From: Marinobacter xestospongiae
GTDB taxonomy: Bacteria; Pseudomonadota; Gammaproteobacteria; Pseudomonadales; Oleiphilaceae
Assembly (NCBI RefSeq): GCF_023156385.1
Contig: NZ_JAKZAK010000031.1
Location: 1 to 62,449 of the forward strand
Length of the DNA stretch: 62,449 nucleotides
Direction: 5' to 3'
The stretch's first letter is position 1, and each line of letters starts with the position of its first letter. A program made the translations under genes and the position numbers. The notes beneath the pieces were generated by a model. The model had not been told where the DNA came from. It saw only the letters and a list, made by a program, of their open reading frames with translations, and did no database searches. Below are positions 35,623 through 44,042 of the stretch, in pieces.

Positions 35623-36983
35623 GCACTGGGCTTCCGGTTGGCGGGCTTGCGCCGCCGCCGCCGCTTGGGACGGCCTCCGCCACTGCCGAGATCGCTGAGC
35701 ATGCGCTCGCGGCCGCGCTCGTCGGTGGCCTGGAACTCGGTCCACCATTGGCCCAGGCCGGCTTCGATCTCACCGGCGCTCTCGCGCACCAGCAGGAAGT
35801 CGTAGGCGGCGCGGAAGCGGGGGTGCTCCATGGTGATGAGGGCACGTTTGCCGTGGCGGCGCGGCAGTCGCATCTGCATTTCCCAGATTTCCTTCATCGG
35901 GCCGGAGAAGCGTTTGGGAATCGAGGTGGCCTGAATCTGGCGCCCCATTACCTTGCCCATGGCCTGATGCAGTGCCGGCTGGACCGGTTCGCCATGGTCT
36001 TGACGCCGACGCCATTCCTGTTGCAGCGCTGGCCACAGCATGGCGGCGTACAGGAAATAGGGGGTGACCGACTTGCCTTTGCGGATGCGGGCATCGGTGT
36101 TGCGCAGGGCCTGGCGGATCAGTTCGTCGGATTCGCCGGCCTCAATGGCGCGCACCGTGTCCGGGAACAGCGGTGCCAGCAGGCCATAATCCTGCAGCAA
36201 CTCGTAGGTGCGCTCGCCGTGGCCGGCGGAAAACAGCTTGAGCACTTCGTCAAACAGCCGGGCGGCGGGAATGTGTTCCAGCAGCGGGGCCAGTTCGCGA
36301 ATCGGTGCTTCGGTGTCCGGCTCGATGGTGAAATCGAGTTTGGCGGCGAAGCGGATGGCCCGCAGCATCCGCACCGGGTCTTCCCGGTAGCGGGTTTCCG
36401 GATCGCCGATCAGGCGAATCTCGCGGTTGTTGAGGTCGTTCACGCCACCGGCGAAATCGATGACGGTGAAGTCACGGATGCAGTAGTACAGCGCGTTGAT
36501 GGTGAAGTCGCGTCGCAGAGCGTCCTCTTCCATATTGCCGTAGACGTTGTCCCGCAGCAGCTGGCCGTGCTCGTTGGTCTGGCGGTGGTCGCTGTCGTCC
36601 TGGTCGGCTTCCTGGGCGTTGCCGCGGAACGTGGTGACCTCGATCACCTCACGCCCAAACAGCACGTGGACGATGCGGAAGCGACGACCAATCAGCCGGG
36701 AGTTGCGGAACAGCTCGTGGACCTCTTCCGGTGTGGCGTTGGTGGCGATGTCGAAATCCTTGGGCTGGCCGTCCAGCAGGATATCGCGCACGCCGCCGCC
36801 CACCAGGTAGGCCTCGTAACCGGCCTTGTTCAGGCGGTTGAGCACTTTCTTGGCCGGTTCGCTGATCATGGAGCGGGAGACGTTGTGCTCGTCCCGGGGG
36901 ATATCCCGACGTTCCAGCTTGCGGGTTTTTTTGCTGTTATTGCCAAGCAGGCGGGACAGGCTGGTCTTTACTTTATTAAGCAT
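35619..36983 (-). CDS. pcnB: Poly(A) polymerase I
   Basis: Adds 3' poly(A) tails that promote RNA decay; 454 residues. The nucleotidyltransferase core has LVGGGVRDILLDG and DFDIATNATPEE with Asp76 and Asp78, then RRDFTINALYY. The C-terminus is very basic (RPKRRRRRKPANRK), as in PcnB and unlike CCA-adding enzymes. It lies downstream of the CrcZ-like RNA on the same strand, the Pseudomonas arrangement, and overlaps folK. Confidence 0.96.
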   Translation of the reverse strand: MLNKVKTSLSRLLGNNSKKTRKLERRDIPRDEHNVSRSMISEPAKKVLNRLNKAGYEAYLVGGGVRDILLDGQPKDFDIATNATPEEVHELFRNSRLIGRRFRIVHVLFGREVIEVTTFRGNAQEADQDDSDHRQTNEHGQLLRDNVYGNMEEDALRRDFTINALYYCIRDFTVIDFAGGVNDLNNREIRLIGDPETRYREDPVRMLRAIRFAAKLDFTIEPDTEAPIRELAPLLEHIPAARLFDEVLKLFSAGHGERTYELLQDYGLLAPLFPDTVRAIEAGESDELIRQALRNTDARIRKGKSVTPYFLYAAMLWPALQQEWRRRQDHGEPVQPALHQAMGKVMGRQIQATSIPKRFSGPMKEIWEMQMRLPRRHGKRALITMEHPRFRAAYDFLLVRESAGEIEAGLGQWWTEFQATDERGRERMLSDLGSGGGRPKRRRRRKPANRKPSA

Positions 36984-37097
36984 TGAATTCCGTCATTGCG
37001 TTACGCAAAAACGAGAGTTTAACGGTTTGGCGAGGATTTGCACACGGCTGGAGGGGAATGGGGGGCTGGCTGGCGTTTGTTGGTGCTCCAGATAACC

Positions 37098-37127
37098 AAA
37101 AGGCGGGCCGCTGTCGCGAACCCGCCT
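37098..37127 (-). terminator. Terminator of the CrcZ-like RNA
   Basis: Stem AGGCGGG / CCCGCCT with a 13-base GC-rich loop that can extend, followed on the minus strand by TTTT. It defines the 3' end of the small RNA and separates it from pcnB. Confidence 0.8.
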
Positions 37128-37475
37128 CCGAAGAATAGACGATCTGCATTGTTTTTGTTTTTGCCGGGCTTCTTCTTTGTGTTCTTGCCCCATCATAGGC
37201 CCCTACGGTCAGGGGCAAGCAAGGCAAACGGAACGCTTTGAATACATAGAGTGGACAGAAACTCGCTGTAAGATTGAAGCAGATATAGCGGCGCCTGGAG
37301 GACGATTCTTCTCTACATCTACAACTCACACGAGCCATGGGACCACTAAAAAGCAAAGTACCCAAAACACTCAGTTCGCTTGCGCTCTATTCTTGTTTTT
37401 GTTGCTGAGCGCTTCGTGCAGCTTTTTGTTTTTGTTTTGGCGCTGCCAGTCACCATTGTTTTTGTTGTTGTGCGC
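37098..37475 (-). ncRNA. crcZ: CrcZ-like small RNA (Crc/Hfq sponge)
   Basis: Inferred RNA of about 380 nt from a sigma-54 promoter start near 37475 to a terminator at 37098. Read on the minus strand it begins GCGCACAACAACAAAAACAA, much like Pseudomonas CrcZ. It carries five A-rich CA motifs: at 37455-37471, 37421-37440 (AAAACAAAAACAAAAA), 37389-37406 (CAACAAAAACAAGAA), 37170-37188 and 37147-37164 (AAAAACAAAAACAA). In pseudomonads such motifs bind Hfq with Crc and titrate them from target mRNAs when CbrB is active. Location directly after cbrB and before pcnB is the Pseudomonas crcZ locus, where the RNA is 407 nt. Exact ends are predictions. Confidence 0.87.
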
Positions 37476-37484
37476 CATAGAGAT

Positions 37485-37500
37485 TGCACTGCGTGTGCCA
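37485..37500 (-). promoter_or_regulatory. Sigma-54 -24/-12 promoter of the CrcZ-like RNA
   Basis: TGGCACACGCAGTGCA on the minus strand matches the consensus TGGCAC-N5-TTGCA except G for the first T of the -12 block. The GG and GC doublets have exact spacing. A start 12 bases downstream falls at about 37475. An AT-rich tract (TTTTTTAAAAA, about 37502-37512) sits just upstream. Confidence 0.85.
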
Positions 37501-37574
37501 GTTTTTAAAAAACCTTTGTTAACAGTGGGTTAAGATTTTGTAGTCTTTGGTGTTGGTGAATTATTAGACTAAAG

Positions 37575-37652
37575 TGTTACTCGAAGCCGGGTTCTTATAC
37601 ACCTTCCTGTTCCTTGCGGTAACACCGGGTAACACTGTTACCGCAGCGTTAC
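37575..37652 (-). promoter_or_regulatory. Array of GTAACA/TGTTAC half-sites, probable CbrB sites
   Basis: Five half-sites on the plus-strand reading: TGTTAC 37575-37580, GTAACA 37619-37624, GTAACA 37629-37634, TGTTAC 37636-37641 and CGTTAC 37647-37652. The middle pair makes the palindrome GTAACACTGTTAC. They lie about 100-180 bases upstream of the predicted RNA start, a normal distance for an enhancer-binding protein, and resemble half-sites reported for CbrB in Pseudomonas (recalled, not checked). Confidence 0.7.
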
Positions 37653-37819
37653 ACCCGTTGGGGATAACCGCGCTTTTGGCGGTTGTCCTCAAATCGCGCC
37701 GAGACGATTCGGAGTTGGTTGGGGGCTTCAAGGTGAAGGCGGAGAGGGGGGAGTTGTGCCAAGGGGCTGGGCGACCGGGAAGTGGCCGCCCGAGGGGCTG
37801 GGAGTTAACCAGAGGCTCC

Positions 37820-39211
37820 CTAGTTGCTTTTCTTGCGGGGGATGCCCAGGCGCTGGCGACGCTCCCACAGTGATTTGCGGCTGATGCCCAGTTTCTGAGC
37901 CAGTTCGGTCTCGCTCATGCGGTCCTGGTTCTCCAGTACGAAATGCTGGAAGTAGTCCTCCAGCGACAGATCGTTGGAGCCGTCGTTGTCCTGGGCCTGC
38001 TCGTTGTTGCCTTCCACCAGGCTCTCGGGGATGTTGACGTCTTCGCCTTCGGTCTCCAGGTCGAGCATGGCGGGGGAGATCAGGTCGCCATCCACCAGGA
38101 TGCACGCCCGTTCGATGGCGTTTTCAAGTTCCCGCACGTTTCCGGGCCAGCGATGGCGCTGTAGCAGACGCATGGCTTCCGGGCTGAGGTTGAGGTTGGG
38201 GTTGCCCAACCTCTCGCTCTGGCGCTTGAGGAACTTGCGGGCCAGTCCAAGTACATCGGCCTGGCGCTCCCGCAGCGGTGGGATGCGAATCTGCACCACG
38301 TTCAGCCGATAATAGAGGTCTTCCCGGAATTCACCGGTGCGGGTCATCGCCTTGAGGTTGCGATGGGTGGCCGCAATCATGCGGACATTGACCTTGCGGC
38401 TCTGGGTGGAGCCGACCTTGCGAATCTCGCTCTCCTGCAACACCCGCAGCAAGCGGGCCTGGGCCTCGGCGGGCAGTTCGCCAATTTCGTCGAGGAACAG
38501 GCTGCCACCGTCCGCCGCCTCGATCAGCCCGGTGCGGGCAGACACCGCCCCGGTGAAGGCGCCCTTTTCGTGACCGAACAGCTCCGATTCAATCAGGCTT
38601 TCGGGAATGGCGGCGCAGTTGACCGAAATCAGCGGTTTTGACGCCCGGGGGCTGAGCAGGTGCAGGGCGCGGGCGGCCAGCTCCTTACCGGTACCGGATT
38701 CGCCATTCACCAGCACCGTGGTTTCGGTGGGCGCGACTTTGCGGATCAGGCGGAAGACCTGCTGCATGGCATCGCACTCGCCGTACATGATGCTGGAGGG
38801 GTCGTCCTCCGAGGCACCGGGTACCGGGGCGTCGTCGGCTTCCGTCTCGGCTGGAGCCTGGCGACGCTGGCTGAGGATGGCTTCCACAGCGGCCAGCATT
38901 TCATCGTGATCAAAAGGTTTGGCAATGTACTCCACCGCCCCCAGCTTCATCGAATCCACCGCGGAGCGCAGGCTGGCGTAGCTGGTCATGATCAGCACCG
39001 GCACGCTGGGGGCGCGATTGATCAGCTCGGTGCCGGGGGCGCCTGGCAGTCGCAGGTCGGAAATGATCAGATCAAACTGCTGCAGATTGTTGTCGCGCTC
39101 GGCTTCGTCCACCGAGCCGGCGTCAGCGACATCGTAGCCGGCATGCAGCAGCAGCTTGCGCAGCGCCGAGCGGATGATCTCTTCGTCTTCAACAATCAGG
39201 ATACGGGGCAT
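37820..39211 (-). CDS. cbrB: Sigma-54 response regulator CbrB
   Basis: NtrC-type regulator, 463 residues. Receiver domain (1-120) with phospho-acceptor Asp52 and Lys98. The AAA+ domain has Walker A GESGTGKE (170-177) and GAFTGA (217-222) for sigma-54 contact. The C-terminal Fis-type HTH is SETELAQKLGISRKSLWERRQRLGIPRKK. The ATG follows the cbrA stop by one base. In Pseudomonas CbrB activates crcZ and genes for histidine, proline and other carbon/nitrogen use; the sigma-54 promoter and half-sites just downstream fit that. Confidence 0.94.
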   Translation of the reverse strand: MPRILIVEDEEIIRSALRKLLLHAGYDVADAGSVDEAERDNNLQQFDLIISDLRLPGAPGTELINRAPSVPVLIMTSYASLRSAVDSMKLGAVEYIAKPFDHDEMLAAVEAILSQRRQAPAETEADDAPVPGASEDDPSSIMYGECDAMQQVFRLIRKVAPTETTVLVNGESGTGKELAARALHLLSPRASKPLISVNCAAIPESLIESELFGHEKGAFTGAVSARTGLIEAADGGSLFLDEIGELPAEAQARLLRVLQESEIRKVGSTQSRKVNVRMIAATHRNLKAMTRTGEFREDLYYRLNVVQIRIPPLRERQADVLGLARKFLKRQSERLGNPNLNLSPEAMRLLQRHRWPGNVRELENAIERACILVDGDLISPAMLDLETEGEDVNIPESLVEGNNEQAQDNDGSNDLSLEDYFQHFVLENQDRMSETELAQKLGISRKSLWERRQRLGIPRKKSN

Positions 39212-39212
39212 A

Positions 39213-42182
39213 TCAGTTTTTTGACCTTTCGTTCCGGCTCGTCGGGGCGGTGTCGTTCTCGGCGTCGGCCTCGTAGGCGGGCAGTCTCAGGCGCACACAG
39301 GTGCCCCTCTCATCGGCGACGGGACTGTCGACCTGAATGTTGCCGTAGTGTTCTTCCACGATGCTGTACACCAGAGACAGTCCCAGGCCGGTTCCCTGGT
39401 TCGGGCCCTTGGTGGTGTAAAAGGGTTCGAAGATGTGATCCAGTTGATCCGCCGGAATACCGCTCCCTTCATCAGTGACCTCGATGATAGCGGAGTAGCC
39501 TTCCAGGTTTCCACCAATGCGGATGGTGCCGCCTTCCGGCGAGGCATCGCGGGCATTGGCCAGCAGGTTGACGAACACCTGCACCAGCCGCTGTTCATCC
39601 CCCAGCACCACCAGGTCGTCCGGGCAGTCGTTGAGGTAGCGGATGCCGCGCCCCTTGTCGCTGAGGGACAGCAGGTTGATGGACTCCTCCACGCAGCGGC
39701 GAATAACCGCCGGTTCGTATCGATTGGCCTGGGCGTGGTTGCCGGTACGGGCAAAGTTCATCAGTGACTGCAGGATGGTGGATATACGCCGGGTCTGTTG
39801 CTGGATCTGGTCGGCGGTGTGGAGAATATCCGGATCGTCGGTTTCCAACTTCAGGTTCTGCGCCAGCGACGAGATGCCGGTAACCGGGTTGCCTACCTCG
39901 TGGGCGACACCGGCCGCCAGTCGTCCCACCGACGCCAGCCGTTCGCTGTGCATCAGCTCATCTTCCAGCAGTCGGGTCTCGGTCTGGTCTTCCACCAGGA
40001 TGATGCTGCCGCCTTCGGGGTGATCGGGGCCGCTGAGGGCGGCACGGTGCAGATTCAGCCAGTGGGGACGGCCGCGCAGATCCAGGCGGTGCTTGTAGCG
40101 GTGCAGGTCCGGGCCGTTGACGAAATCTTCCAGCAGGGTGTACCAGTGCTCTGGCAGCGCCAGCAGGCGCCCACCGACCACGTCGTCGGCGGCGATGCCG
40201 GTAAGTTGTTCCATGGCGTGGTTCCACATCAGCACCTCGCCGTCGTCACCCACTGAGCAGGCCGGAATGGGCAGGTTCTGCAGGGTCTGGCGATAGTGGC
40301 GGCGGAGATTGTCCAGCTCGGCGGCAAGCCCGGTTAGCTGGCTCTGGTAGTCGCCCAACGCCCGTTCCATATAGTGGATGTCCTGAGGGCCGCCATCGCT
40401 GGCCAGGGGCTTGAAGCCCAGACTGCGTTTGACCAGATCCCGGGACACCGTCGGCCCCAGCAGGCCGGACAGGTTGACCTCGATCTGGTCCCGCAGCCGC
40501 CGTAGCTGGTAGGGCCGGTATTCCACCGCGGGCAGTTTGAGCTGACTGATGGCGCGATCCACCTCGCGCTGGGCCACGTCCGACCCTAATGGCTCGGTCA
40601 GCTGCTGGACAAACTCCGTGGATGAGCCGGCCAGCAGCTCCCGCCGTTGTGGCCGTGACAGCGCGCCCCAGGAGCAGGCCTGGGCGGCGCTGGTCTCTTC
40701 GCTGTTGGGACGGGTGAGCATGGACACCAGGGCAAAGGTGGTGATGTTCAGGGTCAGGCTGAGGAAGATGAAGATATGCCAGTTGCTGTAGTCCGGCACC
40801 AGCGGTGCTCCCAGCTCGGCGAGGGGATTGGCGGCGTTGGAGAACGGCAGCACCAGCGTCAGCCCCCACACCGTCATGCCCACCAGCAGTCCGGCGATCA
40901 GCCCGCGGCGGTTGCCCTCCGGCCAGTAGATCACCCCCAGCGCGCCCGGCAGCAACTGCAGTACCCCGGACAACGACAGCATGCCGAGGATCGCCAGATC
41001 CAGGTTCTTGCCGAGGGTTTCGTGGAACAGCAGGGCGGTGAGAATGATTAGCCCCACGAGGATGCGTTTGACCCAGCGCAGCCAGCGGTAGATGTCACCG
41101 TGATCGGTGGGCGTGCGCAGGGGCAGTACGGTGTGGTTCAGCAGCATGCCGGCCAGGGCGAGGGTGCTGACGATCATCAGCCCGCTGGCGGCGGAAAGCC
41201 CGGCGATGTACATCAGCAGGGTCAGCGCCGGGCTGTCCAGGGCCTGGGCCAGTCCGATCACCAGATAGCTGGGGGGCGAGCTGGCGCCCAGCGCCTGGCC
41301 GGCCCAGAGGATGACCGGCACCGGCAGCCCCAGCAGCAACAGGTACAGCGGCAGGCCCCAGCTCGCCTTGGCCAGGGCCCGGGGGCTGGGGTTCTCGCTG
41401 AAGGTCATGTGGTACATGTGGGGCAGCACCAGCGCGGCGGCAAACGACATCAGCATCAGCGCCCGCCAACTGCCATCGTCGACGCTGAGTTTCATATAGC
41501 CGACCTGGGGTTGGTGGCTTGCCAGCCACTGCTCCAGACCATCCAGGCCGCCAAACACCGTGGTGAGGGCAACGCCGCCCAGTACCAGCAGGGCCACCAC
41601 CTTGACCAGGGAATCGAAGGCGATCGCCGCCACCAGGCCGCGGTGACTCTCCGATCCCTGATCCCGCTGGGCGCCAAACAGCACCGCAAACAACAGCACA
41701 ATCAGGCTGAACAGCACCGCAATCATCTGCGGCGAGGTGTCCGGCGCCAGCAGCGCGGCGGATTCCGCCACCGCTTTGATCTGCATGCTGAGCAGCGACA
41801 GGATGGCGACGCCCGAGCACAGGGTGGCGAGGGTGCCGGCAAACTGACTGCGGTAGCGGAACGCGAACAGGTCCGCCAGTGACGTCAGCTGGTAGGCCCG
41901 GGCAATCCGCAGGATCGGGTTGAGCAGCACCGGTGCCAGCAGGAAGGCGCCGCTGATGCCCAGATAGTAGGCCAGGAAGCCGTAGCCGGTTTCCGCCGCC
42001 ACGCCAAGAGCGCCATAGACCGCCCAGATTCCGGCGTAGACCCCCAGGCTGAGGATGTACACCACCGGGTGCTGCAGCCAGGCGCGAAACATGGCGCCGC
42101 GCTCGGTCAGGTGGGCGATGCTGAACAACAGAGAAAGATAGAGAAAGCTGCAGGTGAGCAGCGTGGTCAGACTAAAACTCAT
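39213..42182 (-). CDS. cbrA: Sensor histidine kinase CbrA with transporter-like domain
   Basis: A 989-residue fusion. Residues 1 to about 500 form an SLC5/sodium-solute symporter domain with about 13 membrane segments; a linker and a PAS domain (NLPIPACSVGDDGEVLMWNHAMEQL) follow. The HisKA domain has His near 761 in AHEVGNPV, then the HATPase motifs (NLLANARDASPEGG, DEGSGIP, GTGLGLSLVYSIVEEH). Start ATG (MSFSLTTLLTCSF) overlaps the end of cbrX. In Pseudomonas CbrA transports histidine and senses the C/N balance by an unclear signal. Confidence 0.95.
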   Translation of the reverse strand: MSFSLTTLLTCSFLYLSLLFSIAHLTERGAMFRAWLQHPVVYILSLGVYAGIWAVYGALGVAAETGYGFLAYYLGISGAFLLAPVLLNPILRIARAYQLTSLADLFAFRYRSQFAGTLATLCSGVAILSLLSMQIKAVAESAALLAPDTSPQMIAVLFSLIVLLFAVLFGAQRDQGSESHRGLVAAIAFDSLVKVVALLVLGGVALTTVFGGLDGLEQWLASHQPQVGYMKLSVDDGSWRALMLMSFAAALVLPHMYHMTFSENPSPRALAKASWGLPLYLLLLGLPVPVILWAGQALGASSPPSYLVIGLAQALDSPALTLLMYIAGLSAASGLMIVSTLALAGMLLNHTVLPLRTPTDHGDIYRWLRWVKRILVGLIILTALLFHETLGKNLDLAILGMLSLSGVLQLLPGALGVIYWPEGNRRGLIAGLLVGMTVWGLTLVLPFSNAANPLAELGAPLVPDYSNWHIFIFLSLTLNITTFALVSMLTRPNSEETSAAQACSWGALSRPQRRELLAGSSTEFVQQLTEPLGSDVAQREVDRAISQLKLPAVEYRPYQLRRLRDQIEVNLSGLLGPTVSRDLVKRSLGFKPLASDGGPQDIHYMERALGDYQSQLTGLAAELDNLRRHYRQTLQNLPIPACSVGDDGEVLMWNHAMEQLTGIAADDVVGGRLLALPEHWYTLLEDFVNGPDLHRYKHRLDLRGRPHWLNLHRAALSGPDHPEGGSIILVEDQTETRLLEDELMHSERLASVGRLAAGVAHEVGNPVTGISSLAQNLKLETDDPDILHTADQIQQQTRRISTILQSLMNFARTGNHAQANRYEPAVIRRCVEESINLLSLSDKGRGIRYLNDCPDDLVVLGDEQRLVQVFVNLLANARDASPEGGTIRIGGNLEGYSAIIEVTDEGSGIPADQLDHIFEPFYTTKGPNQGTGLGLSLVYSIVEEHYGNIQVDSPVADERGTCVRLRLPAYEADAENDTAPTSRNERSKN

Positions 42183-42348
42183 TGGGGTCCCGTCGCCATT
42201 CCAGCCAGAAGCCCACGGCAATCAGACCACCCCACAACAGGTAGGGGGTGTACCAGGCATTCCCGGGGGCAATCCACCAGTCGAGGATGTTGGGGGAGAA
42301 TATGTAGATGGCCAGTACCAGCAGGAAGACCAGTCGGTAGATATACAT
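42172..42348 (-). CDS. cbrX: Small membrane protein CbrX
   Basis: A 58-residue frame starting MYIYRLVFLLVLAIY and ending EWRRDPNEF. It has two hydrophobic segments (about 5-22 and 33-49) and is rich in Trp and Tyr. The stop lies inside the cbrA start region: the two genes overlap by 11 bases in different frames. A small cbrX gene in this position, translationally coupled to cbrA, is known from Pseudomonas. It is short enough to be missed by size cutoffs. Its function is not defined. Confidence 0.85.
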   Translation of the reverse strand: MYIYRLVFLLVLAIYIFSPNILDWWIAPGNAWYTPYLLWGGLIAVGFWLEWRRDPNEF

Positions 42349-42382
42349 CGGTACAGCGTCCCGAATGTGATGACAGCCTGCG

Positions 42383-42412
42383 TTTATACCATGTCGGTTG
42401 CGGCGGTGTCAG
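42383..42412 (-). promoter_or_regulatory. Sigma-70 promoter of cbrX-cbrA-cbrB
   Basis: On the minus strand CTGACA (42412-42407), an 18-base spacer and an extended -10 TGGTATAAA (TATAAA at 42388-42383), 35 bases before the cbrX start. It lies just past the gluQ stop at 42437. Confidence 0.65.
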
Positions 42413-42436
42413 GGCTGGCCGCTCAGGCCCGGGTGG

Positions 42437-43345
42437 TCAGTCGTGGCGCTGTGGTGGCGTTGGGTGCTGTTCACACTGGGAGTGTCGCGGTAGGCGGTCG
42501 GGCTGCCAGTGCGCCCTGGCCCAGTCCAGTACCGTGGTCACAGTGCCTTTGGCCAGGTTGGCTGGTGGTTGCTGGCCCAGGGCGGTCAGCGCCCGCACCA
42601 GGTTATCCGTCGGCTGGCGGTCGTCCAGGGCCGGCGCGTGGGTCTGTTTGCTGAGCTTCTGACCGGCCTGGTTGAGTATCACCGGAATGTGAAACCAGCT
42701 GGGCCAGGACGCGTCCAGGGCCTGATAGAGCTGCTGCTGGTGGCCGGTGGTGGCGAGCAGGTCGGAGCCGCGGACGATGTCGGTGACGCCCTGGTCAATG
42801 TCGTCCACCACCACCGCCAACTGGTAGGCGTAGAAGCCTTCCTTGCGCTGGATCACCGGGTCTTCCAGTTCGGCGCGCACGGTCAACTGCTGATGACCGA
42901 GCAGCCGGTCCTGCCACTCAGCCACCGCATCGCGCAGGGCGAAGCGAACGGCGAAAGGGGTGCCGGCGGGGATGGCTTCGCGGTGCCGGCAGCGCTCGCT
43001 GTGATGGCCGTCATTGGCCTGCAGCTCCTTGCGGGAACAGGGGCAGCGATAGGCCTGGCCGGTTGCCAGCAGGCGTTCGATGACCGCCTGATAGGCGTCG
43101 TGGCGTTGGGACTGAAAACGAATGGGAGTGGCGGTATGGAGTTGATGGGCGTCGAGAGAGGTCAGGATACGATCGACCGCCTCCTGGCTTTCCCGCAATG
43201 GGTCCAGATCTTCAATCCGTACCAGCCAGGTGCCCTGATGGCGGTCGGCTTCCAGAAAGCTGGCCAGAGCCGTGACCAGGGAGCCGAAATGCAGCGGACC
43301 CGTCGGAGATGGCGCAAAGCGCCCGCAGTAGTGGGGTGACGTCAT
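42437..43345 (-). CDS. gluQ: Glutamyl-Q tRNA(Asp) synthetase
   Basis: Paralog of the GluRS catalytic domain that attaches Glu to queuosine-34 of tRNA-Asp. 302 residues, with GRFAPSPTGPLHFGSLVTAL (HIGH region), a Cys-rich zinc site (RCPCSRKEL, then CRH) and AGQKLSKQTHAPAL in place of KMSKS. It lacks the anticodon-binding domain, which separates it from GltX. It follows dksA on the same strand, the order found in E. coli and Pseudomonas. Confidence 0.96.
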   Translation of the reverse strand: MTSPHYCGRFAPSPTGPLHFGSLVTALASFLEADRHQGTWLVRIEDLDPLRESQEAVDRILTSLDAHQLHTATPIRFQSQRHDAYQAVIERLLATGQAYRCPCSRKELQANDGHHSERCRHREAIPAGTPFAVRFALRDAVAEWQDRLLGHQQLTVRAELEDPVIQRKEGFYAYQLAVVVDDIDQGVTDIVRGSDLLATTGHQQQLYQALDASWPSWFHIPVILNQAGQKLSKQTHAPALDDRQPTDNLVRALTALGQQPPANLAKGTVTTVLDWARAHWQPDRLPRHSQCEQHPTPPQRHD

Positions 43346-43354
43346 GAGATGCAG

Positions 43355-43382
43355 GCGCGCCGGCGGCAGGGGACCGGCGCGC
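43355..43382 (-). repeat. Perfect GC inverted repeat between dksA and gluQ
   Basis: 9-bp stem GCGCGCCGG / CCGGCGCGC with a 10-base loop in the 48-base dksA-gluQ gap. There is no T run, so it is more likely an mRNA-stabilising or attenuating hairpin than a full terminator. Confidence 0.5.
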
Positions 43383-43393
43383 GGGAGTCGGGA

Positions 43394-43834
43394 TCAGATA
43401 CCGGTCTGGCGCTCGCGGATTTCCGCCAGGGTTTTGCAGTCGATACACAAGGTGGCGGTTGGTCGTGCTTCCAAACGGCGAATGCCGATTTCAACGCCGC
43501 ACTGGTCGCAGAAGCCGTAATCGTCCTTGTCGATGCGATCGATGGTCTGGTCGATTTTCTTGATCAGCTTGCGTTCGCGGTCACGGGTGCGCAGCTCCAG
43601 GCTGAATTCCTCTTCCTGGGTGGCACGGTCGCTCGGGTCCGCGTAGTTGGCGGCGTCTTCCTGCATGTGGTGCATGGTGCGGTCGACCTCTTCCATCAGC
43701 TCCTGCTTCCACTGCAGCAGTAGATCGCGGAAGTGCTCGAGCATCTCGGCACTCATGTACTCTTCACCCTTCTTCATTTCATAAGGGGTGAAGTCGGTGA
43801 ACTTCTCGTGCGGTCTTTCAGCAGTATTTGCCAT
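43394..43834 (-). CDS. dksA: RNA polymerase-binding factor DksA
   Basis: Binds the secondary channel of RNA polymerase and, with ppGpp, represses rRNA promoters. 146 residues. The coiled-coil tip Asp pair is in YADPSDRATQEEEFSLELR, and the zinc finger is CDQCGVEIG...CIDCKTLAE with four Cys, so this is the zinc-containing form. AGAGG precedes the ATG. The window also carries spoT and rpoZ, the other parts of the ppGpp response. Confidence 0.98.
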   Translation of the reverse strand: MANTAERPHEKFTDFTPYEMKKGEEYMSAEMLEHFRDLLLQWKQELMEEVDRTMHHMQEDAANYADPSDRATQEEEFSLELRTRDRERKLIKKIDQTIDRIDKDDYGFCDQCGVEIGIRRLEARPTATLCIDCKTLAEIRERQTGI

Positions 43835-44042
43835 GTAACCCGGCCTCTTTCATGTACTTCACAATAACGCGCTGACGTCCTCCGTGGAGCGTCGCAGCGC
43901 GGTCATCCTGAAACGCGAATTTGCGGAAAATAGCAGATAACCCCCGGGGGCGCCAGCCTTGTGATCAGGGCCTGTGCGTTGGCGCGATCCCGCCGCTGCC
44001 GTATCATGCGGGCCTTTTCCGCGAATCATTTCGGAGCATAGC

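Larger units (their letters stand above)
36984..37819. other. Long noncoding region between pcnB and cbrB
   Basis: About 835 bases without a protein gene and clearly poorer in GC than its surroundings. From right to left (minus-strand direction) it holds the cbrB 3' end with GC hairpins, an array of GTAACA/TGTTAC half-sites, an AT-rich stretch, a -24/-12 promoter, the CrcZ-like RNA with its terminator, and the pcnB leader. Open frames on the plus strand (37177-37533, 37574-37873) run across these elements, lack ribosome sites and read as low-complexity Phe/Leu; I reject them. Confidence 0.8.

Noticed and set aside
37177..37873. Plus-strand open frames of 118 and 99 codons in the pcnB-cbrB gap
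   Set aside because: They lie across the CrcZ-like RNA, its promoter and half-sites, have no ribosome site, and the Phe/Leu-rich translation simply reads the complement of CA repeats.
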